Below are positions 45,098 to 53,815 of a stretch of 55,435 nucleotides of DNA, piece by piece. The notes beneath the pieces were generated by a model that saw only the letters and a list, made by a program, of their open reading frames with translations, was not told where the DNA came from and did no database searches. Origin of the DNA: Gammaproteobacteria bacterium. GTDB taxonomy: Bacteria; Pseudomonadota; Gammaproteobacteria; Steroidobacterales; Steroidobacteraceae. Both the position numbers and the translations under genes were made by a program. The stretch is taken from positions 1 through 55,435 of the forward strand of contig JANYLH010000062.1 in assembly GCA_025357915.1 (NCBI GenBank), in the 5' to 3' direction. Each line of letters opens with the position of its first letter. Positions within the stretch are counted from its first letter, which is position 1.

Positions 45098-46327
45098 CTA
45101 GATGACCCCCTGCTGTGCCAGAGCATCAAGCTGCGCATCGCTCACTGACAGGAGCTCGCGCAGCACCTCGCGCGTATGCGCGCCCAGCGCCGGGGGCGGC
45201 AGGCGGTAACTCACCGGCGCTGCCGAGAGCCGCAGCGGGCTGGCGACGCCCGGGACTGGCGGGCCGGGGTCGCGCGCAGCGACGCCTGGCGCAATGGTGA
45301 CGCGCAATCCACGCGCCTCGACCTGTGGATCGGCGAATACCTCGGCGATATTGTTGATCGGCCCGCAGGGAACGCCCGCGGCTTCCAGCACCGTGAGCCA
45401 CTCGCGCGTGAGGCGTGCCCTGGTGAGTTCCGCCATCATCGGCACCAGCACTCCGCGATGGGCGACGCGCTGCTGGTTGCTGGCGAAGCGCTCGTCTGCC
45501 GACCACTCGGGGCGGCCCGCACAACGGCAGAACTGCTGGAACTGACCGTCATTCCCGATCGCCAGCATGATCCAGCCATCGCCTGTCGGAAAATCCTGGT
45601 AAGGCACGATGTTGGGATGGGCATTGCCGAGCCGGTCCGGGGCCACGCCGGTGGCCAGGAAATTCATGCCCTGGTTGGCGAGCATCGCCACGGCGACGTC
45701 GAGCAGCGCGAGGTCAATGTACTGCCCGAGGTTGGTGCGCCCGCGCTGCACCAGTGCCGCGAGGATTGCGATCGCGGCGTAGAGTCCGGTGGCCAGGTCG
45801 ACCACCGCCACGCCCACTTTCTGCGGGCCGCTCCCCGGCTCGGCAGCGGATTTGCCGGTGATGCTCATCAATCCGCCCATGCCCTGGATCATCGCGTCAT
45901 AGCCGGCACGCGCCGCATAGGGGCCGGTCTGGCCGAAACCGGTGATCGAGCAGTAAATGAGCCGCGGGTTGAGCTTGCCGAGCGTCGCGTAGTCGAGGCC
46001 GTAGCGCGCAGCGCCGCCCACCTTGAAATTCTCCACCACCACGTCACAGCGTTGCGCCAGTGCGGCGATCAGCTGCTGGCCGGCGGGCGTCGTGATATCG
46101 ACCGTGACCGAGCGCTTATTGCGATTGGTGCTGGCGTAGTAGGCCGAATAGCCGGCGTGGTCGAACCCGGGCGGGCCCCACTCACGCGTCTCGTCACCAT
46201 GCCCCGGGCGTTCGATCTTGATGATCTCGGCGCCCAGGTCCCCGAGCGTCTGCGTGGCCCACGGACCGGCGAGCACCCGCGACAGATCGAGGACGGTGAT
46301 GCCCGCCAATGCGCCACTGTTGTCCAT
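45098..46327 (-). CDS. CaiB/BaiF family (family III) CoA-transferase
   Basis: Moves CoA between carboxylic acids. It has 409 residues. It starts LAGITVLDLSRVLAGPWATQ, and LGAEIIKIERPGHGDETR, NRNKRSVTVDI and VVVENFKVGGAARYGLDY are all typical. The catalytic Asp is in GVAVVDLATGLYAAIAIL near residue 170. Substrate cannot be assigned; formyl-CoA-, succinyl-CoA- and carnitine-type members look alike. It stands alone, convergent with the glycosylase-family gene. Confidence 0.92.
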   Translation of the reverse strand: MDNSGALAGITVLDLSRVLAGPWATQTLGDLGAEIIKIERPGHGDETREWGPPGFDHAGYSAYYASTNRNKRSVTVDITTPAGQQLIAALAQRCDVVVENFKVGGAARYGLDYATLGKLNPRLIYCSITGFGQTGPYAARAGYDAMIQGMGGLMSITGKSAAEPGSGPQKVGVAVVDLATGLYAAIAILAALVQRGRTNLGQYIDLALLDVAVAMLANQGMNFLATGVAPDRLGNAHPNIVPYQDFPTGDGWIMLAIGNDGQFQQFCRCAGRPEWSADERFASNQQRVAHRGVLVPMMAELTRARLTREWLTVLEAAGVPCGPINNIAEVFADPQVEARGLRVTIAPGVAARDPGPPVPGVASPLRLSAAPVSYRLPPPALGAHTREVLRELLSVSDAQLDALAQQGVI

Positions 46328-46615
46328 GGGTTACGGTGGATTGTCGCCGATCAATGATGAGGCGAATAGCAGGTCGTCAATACCGCGGTCCCCGCGCGCC
46401 GCGGGTGCCAGCGCGCGAACCGCTGCTGTCACTGACATATTTCTGCCCGAAAACGGGTTGCTACCGTGGCACAGCACACCGACCAACTCCGCTGCCTGGA
46501 ACTGCCGACCTGATTGCTGCACGCCGCGGGGCGTTGATAGTAGAGTAAGCGGGCTATTGAGGTCGGCGCAGCAGAGTTGAGGCCCGGCTCGAATTCCGCG
46601 CCTGGAGACACTAAC
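46328..46615. other. divergent intergenic region upstream of the polysaccharide locus
   Basis: This 288-nt region between the CoA-transferase and the export gene holds no coding sequence I can support. It should contain the promoter of the polysaccharide locus. A TTGATA (46537-46542) is a possible -35, but no convincing -10 sits at the right distance. Confidence 0.5.
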
Positions 46616-47506
46616 GTGTTGAATGATAAAGCGATAAAACGGTTGCGCAGACTGGCGGCCATAGCCGGGGTTTGCCTGTTTGCGTACGCAGTGAACGGTG
46701 AGGAAGCGGTGCCGCAGGCGTTCCCGACCGCCGATGCGCCTGGTGCCGCGGCGGCCGTCCAGGCGCCCGCCGGCGCCCAACGCTTGTTGCAGCTGGGCCC
46801 GGGCGACAGCGTCGCCGTGCAGGTCTACGGGCAGCCCGACATGGGCGCGACGGTATACATATCGGACGACGGCACCATACCGATACCCCTGGTCGGCGCC
46901 GTACAGGTGGGCGGCCTCTCGCCCGCGGAAGCGGCGCGCAAGATCGAAGCCGCGTTCCGCGACGGTAAATATCTCGTCGACCCACATGTCACCATCATCG
47001 TCACGCAGTCCCGGAGCCAGCGCATCTCGGTGCTCGGCGAAGCCGGTGCGCCGGGCCGCTATGCAATCGAATCGAATGAGACGATCCTTGATGTGCTGGC
47101 GCAGGCGGGCGGCGCGAAGGAAACGGCCGCCGACGTCGTCTATCTGTTGCGGCCGAACAAGAGCGGCCAGATTGAACGCATCGAACTCAATCTCAAGGGC
47201 CTGGCCGGCACGCAGGAAATGATGCCCATGCAGGCCCTGCAGGGGGGCGATTCAATCTTCGTGCCGCGCGCGCAGCAGTTCTATATCTATGGCGAAGTGG
47301 CGGCGCCGAACATGTATCGCATCGAGCCCGGCATGACGGTAGTCCAGGCAATCGCCCGGGCGGGCGGGGTTACCGCGCGGGGTAGCCGCAAGCGGGTGGA
47401 GATCAAGCGCAAAGGCGCCGATGGCAAGGAAGTCACTTTCAAGGCGCGGGCCGAAGAGCCGATTCAGGTCAATGACGTGGTTCGGGTCAAGGAGAGCATC
47501 TTTTGA
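46616..47506 (+). CDS. polysaccharide export protein (Wza/EpsE-like, Poly_export and SLBB domains)
   Basis: Outer-membrane/periplasmic part of a polysaccharide exporter. GTG 46616 has GGAG 8 nt upstream and gives 296 residues. An N-terminal basic-hydrophobic signal (KRLRRLAAIAGVCLFAYAV) lacks a clear lipobox. The Poly_export domain (LGPGDSVAVQVYGQPDMG, DDGTIPIPLVGAVQVGGLSP) is followed by two SLBB domains (QRISVLGEAGAPGRYAI; FYIYGEVAAPNMYRIEPG). Together with the next two genes it matches the EpsE-EpsF-EpsG order of exosortase-B-type loci. First gene of the locus. Confidence 0.9.
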   Translation: MLNDKAIKRLRRLAAIAGVCLFAYAVNGEEAVPQAFPTADAPGAAAAVQAPAGAQRLLQLGPGDSVAVQVYGQPDMGATVYISDDGTIPIPLVGAVQVGGLSPAEAARKIEAAFRDGKYLVDPHVTIIVTQSRSQRISVLGEAGAPGRYAIESNETILDVLAQAGGAKETAADVVYLLRPNKSGQIERIELNLKGLAGTQEMMPMQALQGGDSIFVPRAQQFYIYGEVAAPNMYRIEPGMTVVQAIARAGGVTARGSRKRVEIKRKGADGKEVTFKARAEEPIQVNDVVRVKESIF

Positions 47507-48954
47507 ATGCCAACAGGAACCTGTCGGTGCTGCGGCAGTTCGACCGCACAGGCGACCTGCAGGCCCCGGCCATCCCGCAGAACTACGCCCATCCGGGGCT
47601 GTCGCTGGCGCAGATCTTTGCGATCGTGCGCGCCTACCGGAAGAAATCGCTGCTCATAGCGGCGGTGCTGCTGGCGCTGGCCGCCATCGTCATAAAGCTG
47701 TTTCCGCGCACCTACACGGCCACGGCCACGCTGATGATGAACTATGAGATCAATGACCCGATGGGGGGCAAGGAATTTCCTATCGGCCTGCTGGGCAGCT
47801 ACATCTCAACACAGATGGAGATCATGCAGAGCGCCGAAGTGCTGTTCCCGGTGGTGGATACCCTGAAGCTGACGCAGGACCAGGAATTCACCAGCGGCTT
47901 CAACAGCAAGCCGGAAAACCTCCGCGATTGGGTCAAAGAAAAACTGCTCAAGAACCTGGTCATTGAGCAGGGCAAGTACGGAAGCCAGCTGATCTATATT
48001 ATCGCCGCTTCAAAGGAAGCCGCGAAGGCCGCGCAGATCGCCAACACGCTCGCCAACGTCTACATGGCGCAACAGCTCCTGCGGGTCAATGACCCGGCGA
48101 CCGACCGCGCGGTGCGTTACTCGGCACAGCTGGCCGACCTCAAGGGCAAGGTCACGGCGGCACAGGACAAGGTCACCGCGTTCCGCCAGCATACCGGCAT
48201 CACCGAACTTCAGGCCAGCAATACCGATACGGAAGAGGCCTTGCTCACCAGCCTCGAACAACGCTATCAGGAAGCGCAGAACCTGCGGCGCAACGCGGAA
48301 GTGAAGCAGAGCGGCAACCAATCGGTAAGCGGCGAGGTGATCGCTTCAAACCTGGTGCAGGGACTGAAGACGCAGTTGGCGTTGCAACAGTCCCAACTGG
48401 CGCAGGCACGCACCACACTCGGGGCTAATCACCCCAGGGTAGTGGAGTTGCAATCGCAGATCAGCGCCACGCAGAACTCCATCAATGCGGAGATTGGCAC
48501 CTATACGCGTGGCTCGGCCTCGGACCTGTCCGCCGCCCAATTGCTGGAGAGAAAAATGGCCAGCGCGGTGGCCGAGCAGCGCGGCAAGGTGCTTGGAGTC
48601 AGGAAATTCCAGGACCAAGGCGCCAAACTGCTGCTTGAGCTCGAATCGGCGCAGACGGTCTACAAGCGTGCGCTCGAAGGCTACGACCAGATTATGGCGG
48701 CCGCGGGCGGCAAGTACAGCAATGTCACCCTGGTCAGCCGCGCGCAGGTCCCACTGGAAGCGGCACGGCCCAAGAAGATGAAGCTGCTGCTGGCCGCGGC
48801 GCTGGCGTCACTGGTGTGCGGACTGCTCGGGCCACTGACGTATGAGCTCGTCCTCAATCGACGCGTGCGCTGCCGCGACGACCTCGAGAGGGACCTGGGG
48901 ATTCCGGTGCTTGCGGAATTTGACGTCGTGGCAGCGCTGGTGCCGCGCGCATGA
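47503..48954 (+). CDS. Wzz/EpsF-like chain length determinant protein
   Basis: A polysaccharide co-polymerase of 483 residues. TTG start overlapping the upstream stop (TTGA), with AAGGAG 8 nt before it. A transmembrane helix (LLIAAVLLALAAIVIKLF, about residues 51-68) precedes the Wzz domain (TYTATATLMMNYEIND), then a long periplasmic coiled coil. A conserved Pro-rich exit (AQVPLEAARPKKMKLLLAAA) leads to a second membrane helix and a short cytosolic end. It should set chain length and contact the downstream ATPase. Confidence 0.9.
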   Translation: MNANRNLSVLRQFDRTGDLQAPAIPQNYAHPGLSLAQIFAIVRAYRKKSLLIAAVLLALAAIVIKLFPRTYTATATLMMNYEINDPMGGKEFPIGLLGSYISTQMEIMQSAEVLFPVVDTLKLTQDQEFTSGFNSKPENLRDWVKEKLLKNLVIEQGKYGSQLIYIIAASKEAAKAAQIANTLANVYMAQQLLRVNDPATDRAVRYSAQLADLKGKVTAAQDKVTAFRQHTGITELQASNTDTEEALLTSLEQRYQEAQNLRRNAEVKQSGNQSVSGEVIASNLVQGLKTQLALQQSQLAQARTTLGANHPRVVELQSQISATQNSINAEIGTYTRGSASDLSAAQLLERKMASAVAEQRGKVLGVRKFQDQGAKLLLELESAQTVYKRALEGYDQIMAAAGGKYSNVTLVSRAQVPLEAARPKKMKLLLAAALASLVCGLLGPLTYELVLNRRVRCRDDLERDLGIPVLAEFDVVAALVPRA

Positions 48955-49886
48955 GCAACGGCGGCACCGATGACGATCGGGCTACCGGCGAGACCGACTT
49001 ACGCCCGATCCTGACCGACACCTGCAAAATCTCGACCGAGGGCCTCGACCAGATCACGTTGCAGATGCAGGTGTCCGGCCGCAGTTTCGGCGAGGCTGCC
49101 CTGCAGCTGGGCCTGGTCACCGCCGCGGATATCGAAGACGCGCGCGCCTGGGCGCGCCGGCCAGCGAGTCGTGGCGAGCCGGGGCTGGTAGAAGCCGCGA
49201 TCCAGAAGGGCTCGGGGCGAGTGCGCAGGATGCTCAGCCGCATCGGCCACCAGGTCCAGCCCGGAAGAAATCTGGTCATCGTGCACGAACCTTACAGCCC
49301 CAGATCCGAGAAGCTCAGGGCCCTGCGAACGGAATTGATGCTGCTTGCCGACGGCTCCAACCGCGCGGTAAGCATCGCCATCGTCAGCCCGCTGCCTGGG
49401 GAAGGTCGCTCGCAGCTCGCGGCTGAACTGGCCATCGCCTTTGCGCAACTGGGGCGCAGCACGCTGCTGGTCGACGCCGACCTGCGCCGGCCGCGGCAGC
49501 ACCTGCTGTTCGATGGCACCGATGTTCATCGCGGCCTGGCGCAAGCCATCGCCCAGCGCAACAACCCCTACATTCACGCCGTGCAGGGCTTCGAGCAGAT
49601 GCATCTGATCGCATCCGGAGGCGCCGCGCCGAATCCGCTGGAGCTGTTGTCCGATGCGCACTTCAAGAAACTGGTTGATGAGTGGAACAGCAACTACAAC
49701 TTCGTGATCATCGACACTCCGCCCGTCGCCGACTACGCCGACGGCCTGGCGGTGGCGACGGTCGCCGGTCGCTCCCTGGTGGTGAATCGCGCCGCCAGTA
49801 CCCCCTACAGCGCCATCAAGGAACTGCTGCGTCGCCTGGCGACCGCGGAATCGCAGTTGCTCGGCGCCGTGCTCAACAACTTCTGA
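48951..49886 (+). CDS. EpsG/BY-kinase-like ATPase with altered Walker A
   Basis: A cytosolic protein of 311 residues. The N-terminal part (FGEAALQLGLVTAADIEDA) resembles the GspE-N-like segment of EpsG proteins. The kinase-like domain has VIVHEPYSPRSEKLRALRTE, Walker A-prime LLVDADLRRP (Asp175/Asp177) and Walker B FVIIDTPPVADYADG. The Walker A reads SPLPGEGRSQ, so the invariant Lys is Arg153. The chain ends VLNNF without the Tyr cluster seen in autophosphorylating BY-kinases. It may bind nucleotide poorly or act structurally; this needs alignment. Overlaps its neighbours by 4 and 1 nt. Confidence 0.85.
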   Translation: MSNGGTDDDRATGETDLRPILTDTCKISTEGLDQITLQMQVSGRSFGEAALQLGLVTAADIEDARAWARRPASRGEPGLVEAAIQKGSGRVRRMLSRIGHQVQPGRNLVIVHEPYSPRSEKLRALRTELMLLADGSNRAVSIAIVSPLPGEGRSQLAAELAIAFAQLGRSTLLVDADLRRPRQHLLFDGTDVHRGLAQAIAQRNNPYIHAVQGFEQMHLIASGGAAPNPLELLSDAHFKKLVDEWNSNYNFVIIDTPPVADYADGLAVATVAGRSLVVNRAASTPYSAIKELLRRLATAESQLLGAVLNNF

Positions 49887-51316
49887 TGTCTGCGGCCACC
49901 GGATCGCAGCAGCGCACGCCGGAGGCAGCGCTTGCCGAACTCGGCGCGCACCGCGGCACGCTGCTCGTCGATCTCGATGAGACCCTTTACCTGCGTAATT
50001 CCACTGAGGACTTCCTCGATACGGCGCGGCCCGGCCTGCTGGCAGTGCTGCTGCTGAAATGCATCGATGTGCTCAAGCCCTGGCACTGGAGCGGCGGTCC
50101 GCCAACGCGCGACGTCTGGCGCGTCGGCCTGATCATGGCGTTGATGCCGTGGACGCTGCTGCGCTGGCGGCGGCGTGCGCCCCAGCTGGCCGCGGCGCAC
50201 GGCAATACGGCCCTGCTGGCCGCCTTGCGCGCGCGCGCATTGTCGCTGACCGTCGCTACCGTCGGCTTCCGGCCGGTGGTGGAACCACTGATCGCGGCCT
50301 TCGCGCTCCCGGACACGCGCATCATCGCCGCGCGCGTGGCATTCGCCGACCGGCGCCGCGGCAAACTGCAGAGCGTGAAGGACGCTCTCGGCGCCAGCAC
50401 CGTCGCCGGGGCGATGGTGCTGACTGACTCGCCCGACGACCAGCTGCTGCTCGACGCCTGCGCACGTCCGCTGCACGTTTTGTGGCCCGAGGCCCGATGC
50501 GTCGCGGCGCTCGGCGACGTATACCTACCAACCGAGTACCTGGGGCGCGTCAAGCGACCGGGCGAACGCAATTTTCTGCGCGGCGTACTGCAGGACGATT
50601 TCGCCTACTGGGTGCTGAGTTCGATCGCGCTGGCGGCGCATCCGCTGTATCACGGCGCGGGCCTGCTGCTGCTGCTGCTTTCCTTCTGGGCAATCTATGA
50701 ACGCGGCTACGTCGACAACGACCTGGTGGCGCGTGACTACGAGCGGGACCCGAAACTTACCGCCGCATTCTTCGACAGCCCGGTGGCAACGCCTGCGGTG
50801 CAGCCCTGGCTGTGGGCCGCCGCACTTGGCACGGCCGGCATCTACGCGCTGCGCTACCCAGGATTGCCGGCGCCAGCAGACGGACTGCGCTGGGCCGCGC
50901 TGCTGCTCGGCACCTACGGCTGGTTCTGGCTTTACAACCGCATGGACAAGGGCTCGCGAGTGTGGATGTTTTCCGTACTGCAACTGGCCCGCACCGCGGC
51001 GTTCGCCGTGCTGGTGCCGGTGCCGCTGATCGGCGTGGCCGCGCTGGTGGCGCACGTGGTCGCGCGCTGGGTGCCGTACTACGTCTACCGCTACGGCGGC
51101 AAGAATTGGCCCGATCTGCGGCCGGCGCTTATCCGCCTCATGTTCTTCGTGCTGGCGACACTGCTGCTGGCGCTGGCGGCCGGCGGCGTGGCACTGTTCG
51201 CAAACTACACGGCGCTCGCGCTGCTGCTGTGGACGGTATATCGCGCACGGCGCGATCTCGTGCTGCTGGTGCGGTCCGCGCGGCGTATCGACCATAAGCG
51301 CCGGGACGAACCGTGA
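49886..51316 (+). CDS. HAD-superfamily phosphatase domain fused to a multi-pass membrane domain
   Basis: A protein of 476 residues; its ATG shares one base with the upstream stop (TGATG). The first 230 or so residues are a HAD hydrolase: motif I LLVDLDETLY (Asp29, Asp31), a Thr in LSLTVATVGF, Lys in RRGKLQSVKDAL, and motif IV MVLTDSPDDQ. All catalytic positions look present. The rest has six or more hydrophobic segments (GLLLLLLSFWAIYE, LLLGTYGWFWLY, LIRLMFFVLATLLLALAAGG) with an acidic loop YVDNDLVARDYERDP between the first two. That recalls, but does not match, the Asp motifs of UbiA-type prenyltransferases. A role on polyprenyl-linked intermediates is inference. Confidence 0.8.
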   Translation: MSAATGSQQRTPEAALAELGAHRGTLLVDLDETLYLRNSTEDFLDTARPGLLAVLLLKCIDVLKPWHWSGGPPTRDVWRVGLIMALMPWTLLRWRRRAPQLAAAHGNTALLAALRARALSLTVATVGFRPVVEPLIAAFALPDTRIIAARVAFADRRRGKLQSVKDALGASTVAGAMVLTDSPDDQLLLDACARPLHVLWPEARCVAALGDVYLPTEYLGRVKRPGERNFLRGVLQDDFAYWVLSSIALAAHPLYHGAGLLLLLLSFWAIYERGYVDNDLVARDYERDPKLTAAFFDSPVATPAVQPWLWAAALGTAGIYALRYPGLPAPADGLRWAALLLGTYGWFWLYNRMDKGSRVWMFSVLQLARTAAFAVLVPVPLIGVAALVAHVVARWVPYYVYRYGGKNWPDLRPALIRLMFFVLATLLLALAAGGVALFANYTALALLLWTVYRARRDLVLLVRSARRIDHKRRDEP

Positions 51317-52497
51317 CCGCGGCGACGATCCTGCTGTTGCTGCTGCTGAGCGTGCCCGCGGTGCTGGCCTGCGCCTACTTGCTGGTTTTGACCTTGCTCT
51401 CGGCATCGCTCCCGGCGCCGGCCTGCCGCGCACGTACGCTGTGCTTCGATGTGATCGTGCCGGCACACAACGAGGCTGCAGGCATCGTGCGCACCGTGGC
51501 AAGCGTGCTTGCGCTCGACTGGCCTGCGGACCGGTTCCGGCTGCTGGTGGTCGCGGACAACTGCAGCGACAGCACGGCGGAAGTCGCCCGGGCAGCCGGC
51601 GCCACCGTGCTTGTGCGTAATGACCTGGCCCGCCGCGGCAAGGGCTACGCGCTTGAGCACGCCTTTACCGCGAGCGCTGCTGACGCCTCCGCCGACGCGG
51701 TACTGGTCATCGATGCCGACTCGGAAGTCTCCGCCAACCTGCTGGTCGCCTGCGCCGCGCGCCTCGAAGCCGGCGCCGCGGCGGTGCAGGTGCACAACGG
51801 CGTGCTGAACGCGCTGGCGGCGTGGCGCACCCGACTGATCACCATCGCGCAGGGCTCGTTCCATATCGTGCGCTCGCGCGCACGCGCACGGTTGGGCGTG
51901 TCGGCCGGGATACGCGGCAACGGCTGGTGCGTCACGCACGAGCTACTGCGCCGCGTGCCATTCCATTCCTATTCGCTTGCCGAGGATCTCGAGTACGGCG
52001 TGGCGCTCGGACTGGCGGGCGTGCGCGTGCACTACGCCGGTGAGGCGCTTGCCAACGCCGAAATGCTCACGCGTGCCACTGCGGCCGGGTCGCAGCGCCG
52101 CCGCTGGGAGCGCGGACGTTTCGCCCTGATACGGACACAGGCGCTGCCGTTGCTGCGCGCCGGGCTGACGCGCCCCAGCGCCGTGTGCCTGGACCTGGCC
52201 TGCGACCTGCTCGTGCTACCGCTCAGCTACGTGGTACTGAACGTGCTGGCGCTCGCCGGACTGGCGCTGCTATGGCAATGGCTGGGTCATCCTGCCGCTG
52301 CATGGCTCGCGCTAAGCCTGGCCTGCGCGGCCAGCCTGGCGTTGTACGTGCTGCGCGGCTGGTGGCTGAGCGGCGTCGGCTGGCGCGGCCTGCTCGATCT
52401 GGCCGCTGCGCCGGTCTTCCTGGTCTGGAAGCTGGCGGTGATGCTCAAGCCCGGTGGTGGCAGCTCGTGGGTGCGTACCGAGCGCGAGCGGCCGTGA
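51313..52497 (+). CDS. membrane glycosyltransferase, family 2
   Basis: An inner-membrane GT2 enzyme of 394 residues, GTG start overlapping the previous stop (GTGA). One N-terminal helix, then VIVPAHNEAAGI, VVADNCSDST, the DxD motif VIDADSE (Asp134, Asp136), the acceptor-site AEDLEYG near 225 and QRRRWERGR near 265, as in processive enzymes of the cellulose/chitin-synthase type. Three or more C-terminal helices follow. It probably builds or starts the exported glycan; sugar unknown. Confidence 0.9.
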   Translation: MTAATILLLLLLSVPAVLACAYLLVLTLLSASLPAPACRARTLCFDVIVPAHNEAAGIVRTVASVLALDWPADRFRLLVVADNCSDSTAEVARAAGATVLVRNDLARRGKGYALEHAFTASAADASADAVLVIDADSEVSANLLVACAARLEAGAAAVQVHNGVLNALAAWRTRLITIAQGSFHIVRSRARARLGVSAGIRGNGWCVTHELLRRVPFHSYSLAEDLEYGVALGLAGVRVHYAGEALANAEMLTRATAAGSQRRRWERGRFALIRTQALPLLRAGLTRPSAVCLDLACDLLVLPLSYVVLNVLALAGLALLWQWLGHPAAAWLALSLACAASLALYVLRGWWLSGVGWRGLLDLAAAPVFLVWKLAVMLKPGGGSSWVRTERERP

Positions 52498-53771
52498 GCC
52501 CGCGCGGCCAGCCGGGCGGCTTCGTGCGCATGTTCGGCAGCGCCGTGATGACTCAGGCCATGCTGTCGGCGGCCAACCTGCTGGTGGGTCTGATCCTCAT
52601 CCGCCGCACGCCCGAGGCGCAGTACGGCTACTACGTGCTGGTGGGCAACGCAGTCGCATTGCTCAGCAGCCTGCAGAATGCGTTCATCCAGCCGGCGATG
52701 GTCACGCGCATGACGCGGCTGGAATCCACCGGGCGGCGCGAACTCATTGGCGGGCTGTTCCGAGAGCAGCGCCGGTTATTGCCGCTGTTCGCCCTGTTGG
52801 TCACCGGAGTCACGACGCTGCTATGGGCGGGCGGGCGACTACCCGGCGGCACCGCCATCTTGCTGCTGGCCGCGGGTATCGCGACCGCCGCCGCCCTGTT
52901 TCGCGAATTCTTCCGCATGGTGCTACTGGGCTATCGCCGCCCGGGTGAAGTCTTTCGCGCTGATGCGGTCTATGCGGTGCTGCTGGTGGCTGGCGCGGCT
53001 GCGGCCACACTGGCACCCTGGCAGGCAAGCGCGGCCGTCGCGGCACTGGGAGTCGCGGCGGGTATCGGCGGCCTGGCTCTGGCGCGCGCCCTATGGCGCC
53101 ACGAGGCCTGGAATATCGAGGGTGCGCGCGGCATCCTGTTGGAGATCGCACCGCTCGCGACCTGGTCGGCAGCAGGTGCGGCGATCCACTGGACATTCAG
53201 CCAGGGCTACAACTACCTGGTCGCCGGCACGCTGAGCGTGTCGGCGGTGGCGGCGATCGCGGGCACGCGGCTGCTGATGATGCCGATCAACCTGCTCTCG
53301 ACGGGTATCGGCACGCTTATGCTGCCGACGACCGCCGGCTGGCTGCTGCAGCACAAGCCGCAGCAGGTGTTTCGCCGCCTGCTGCTGGTCGCAGCCGGCA
53401 TCGCGCTGCTGTCGATCATCTATATCGGCATCATGTGGCTGATGCGCGACTGGATCTTCACCCACATCCTGAAGAAATCGTTCGCACAGCGCGATCTGCT
53501 GTTGCAGTTATGGTCGGTGGCCTTCGTGCTGATGGTCTGCCGCGATCAGCTGCTCTACCTGCTGGCGGCACGCGGCCGGTTCCGCTCGCTCGCCGCGCTG
53601 ACGCTGGCCAGCGCACTGCTGTCGCTGACCGTGAGTTTCCTTTGCATGCGTCTTGTGGGCGTGGTCGGCGCCTTGTACGGCATCCTGGCCGGCGAGCTGT
53701 TCAACGTCGCCGGCATCGCTATCCTCTCGTACTGTGAATGCCGACACGACGGCCCTGTGCAGGTGACGTAA
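52494..53771 (+). CDS. polysaccharide flippase / O-antigen-type transporter (Wzx-like)
   Basis: GTG 52494 overlaps the glycosyltransferase stop (GTGA) and gives 425 residues; sequence upstream in this frame overprints that gene. About twelve hydrophobic segments, an N-terminal FGSAVMTQAMLSAANLLVGL and the following RRTPEAQYGYYVLVGNAV are typical of the Wzx/MATE-like polysaccharide family. It would move lipid-linked units across the inner membrane before export by the Wza/Wzz-like proteins. Confidence 0.85.
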   Translation: MSPRGQPGGFVRMFGSAVMTQAMLSAANLLVGLILIRRTPEAQYGYYVLVGNAVALLSSLQNAFIQPAMVTRMTRLESTGRRELIGGLFREQRRLLPLFALLVTGVTTLLWAGGRLPGGTAILLLAAGIATAAALFREFFRMVLLGYRRPGEVFRADAVYAVLLVAGAAAATLAPWQASAAVAALGVAAGIGGLALARALWRHEAWNIEGARGILLEIAPLATWSAAGAAIHWTFSQGYNYLVAGTLSVSAVAAIAGTRLLMMPINLLSTGIGTLMLPTTAGWLLQHKPQQVFRRLLLVAAGIALLSIIYIGIMWLMRDWIFTHILKKSFAQRDLLLQLWSVAFVLMVCRDQLLYLLAARGRFRSLAALTLASALLSLTVSFLCMRLVGVVGALYGILAGELFNVAGIAILSYCECRHDGPVQVT

Positions 53772-53815
53772 GGTATGCCTTCCTTTCGTCCCGGGAAGCC
53801 TTTGGCCCGCCAGCG

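Noticed and set aside
46467-46472. TGGCAC as a sigma-54 -24 element for the polysaccharide locus
   Set aside because: No GC-containing -12 element lies at the needed distance.
52185-52493. Upstream extension of the flippase frame
   Set aside because: It overprints the glycosyltransferase gene; the GTGA overlap at 52494 fits the coupling pattern of the locus.
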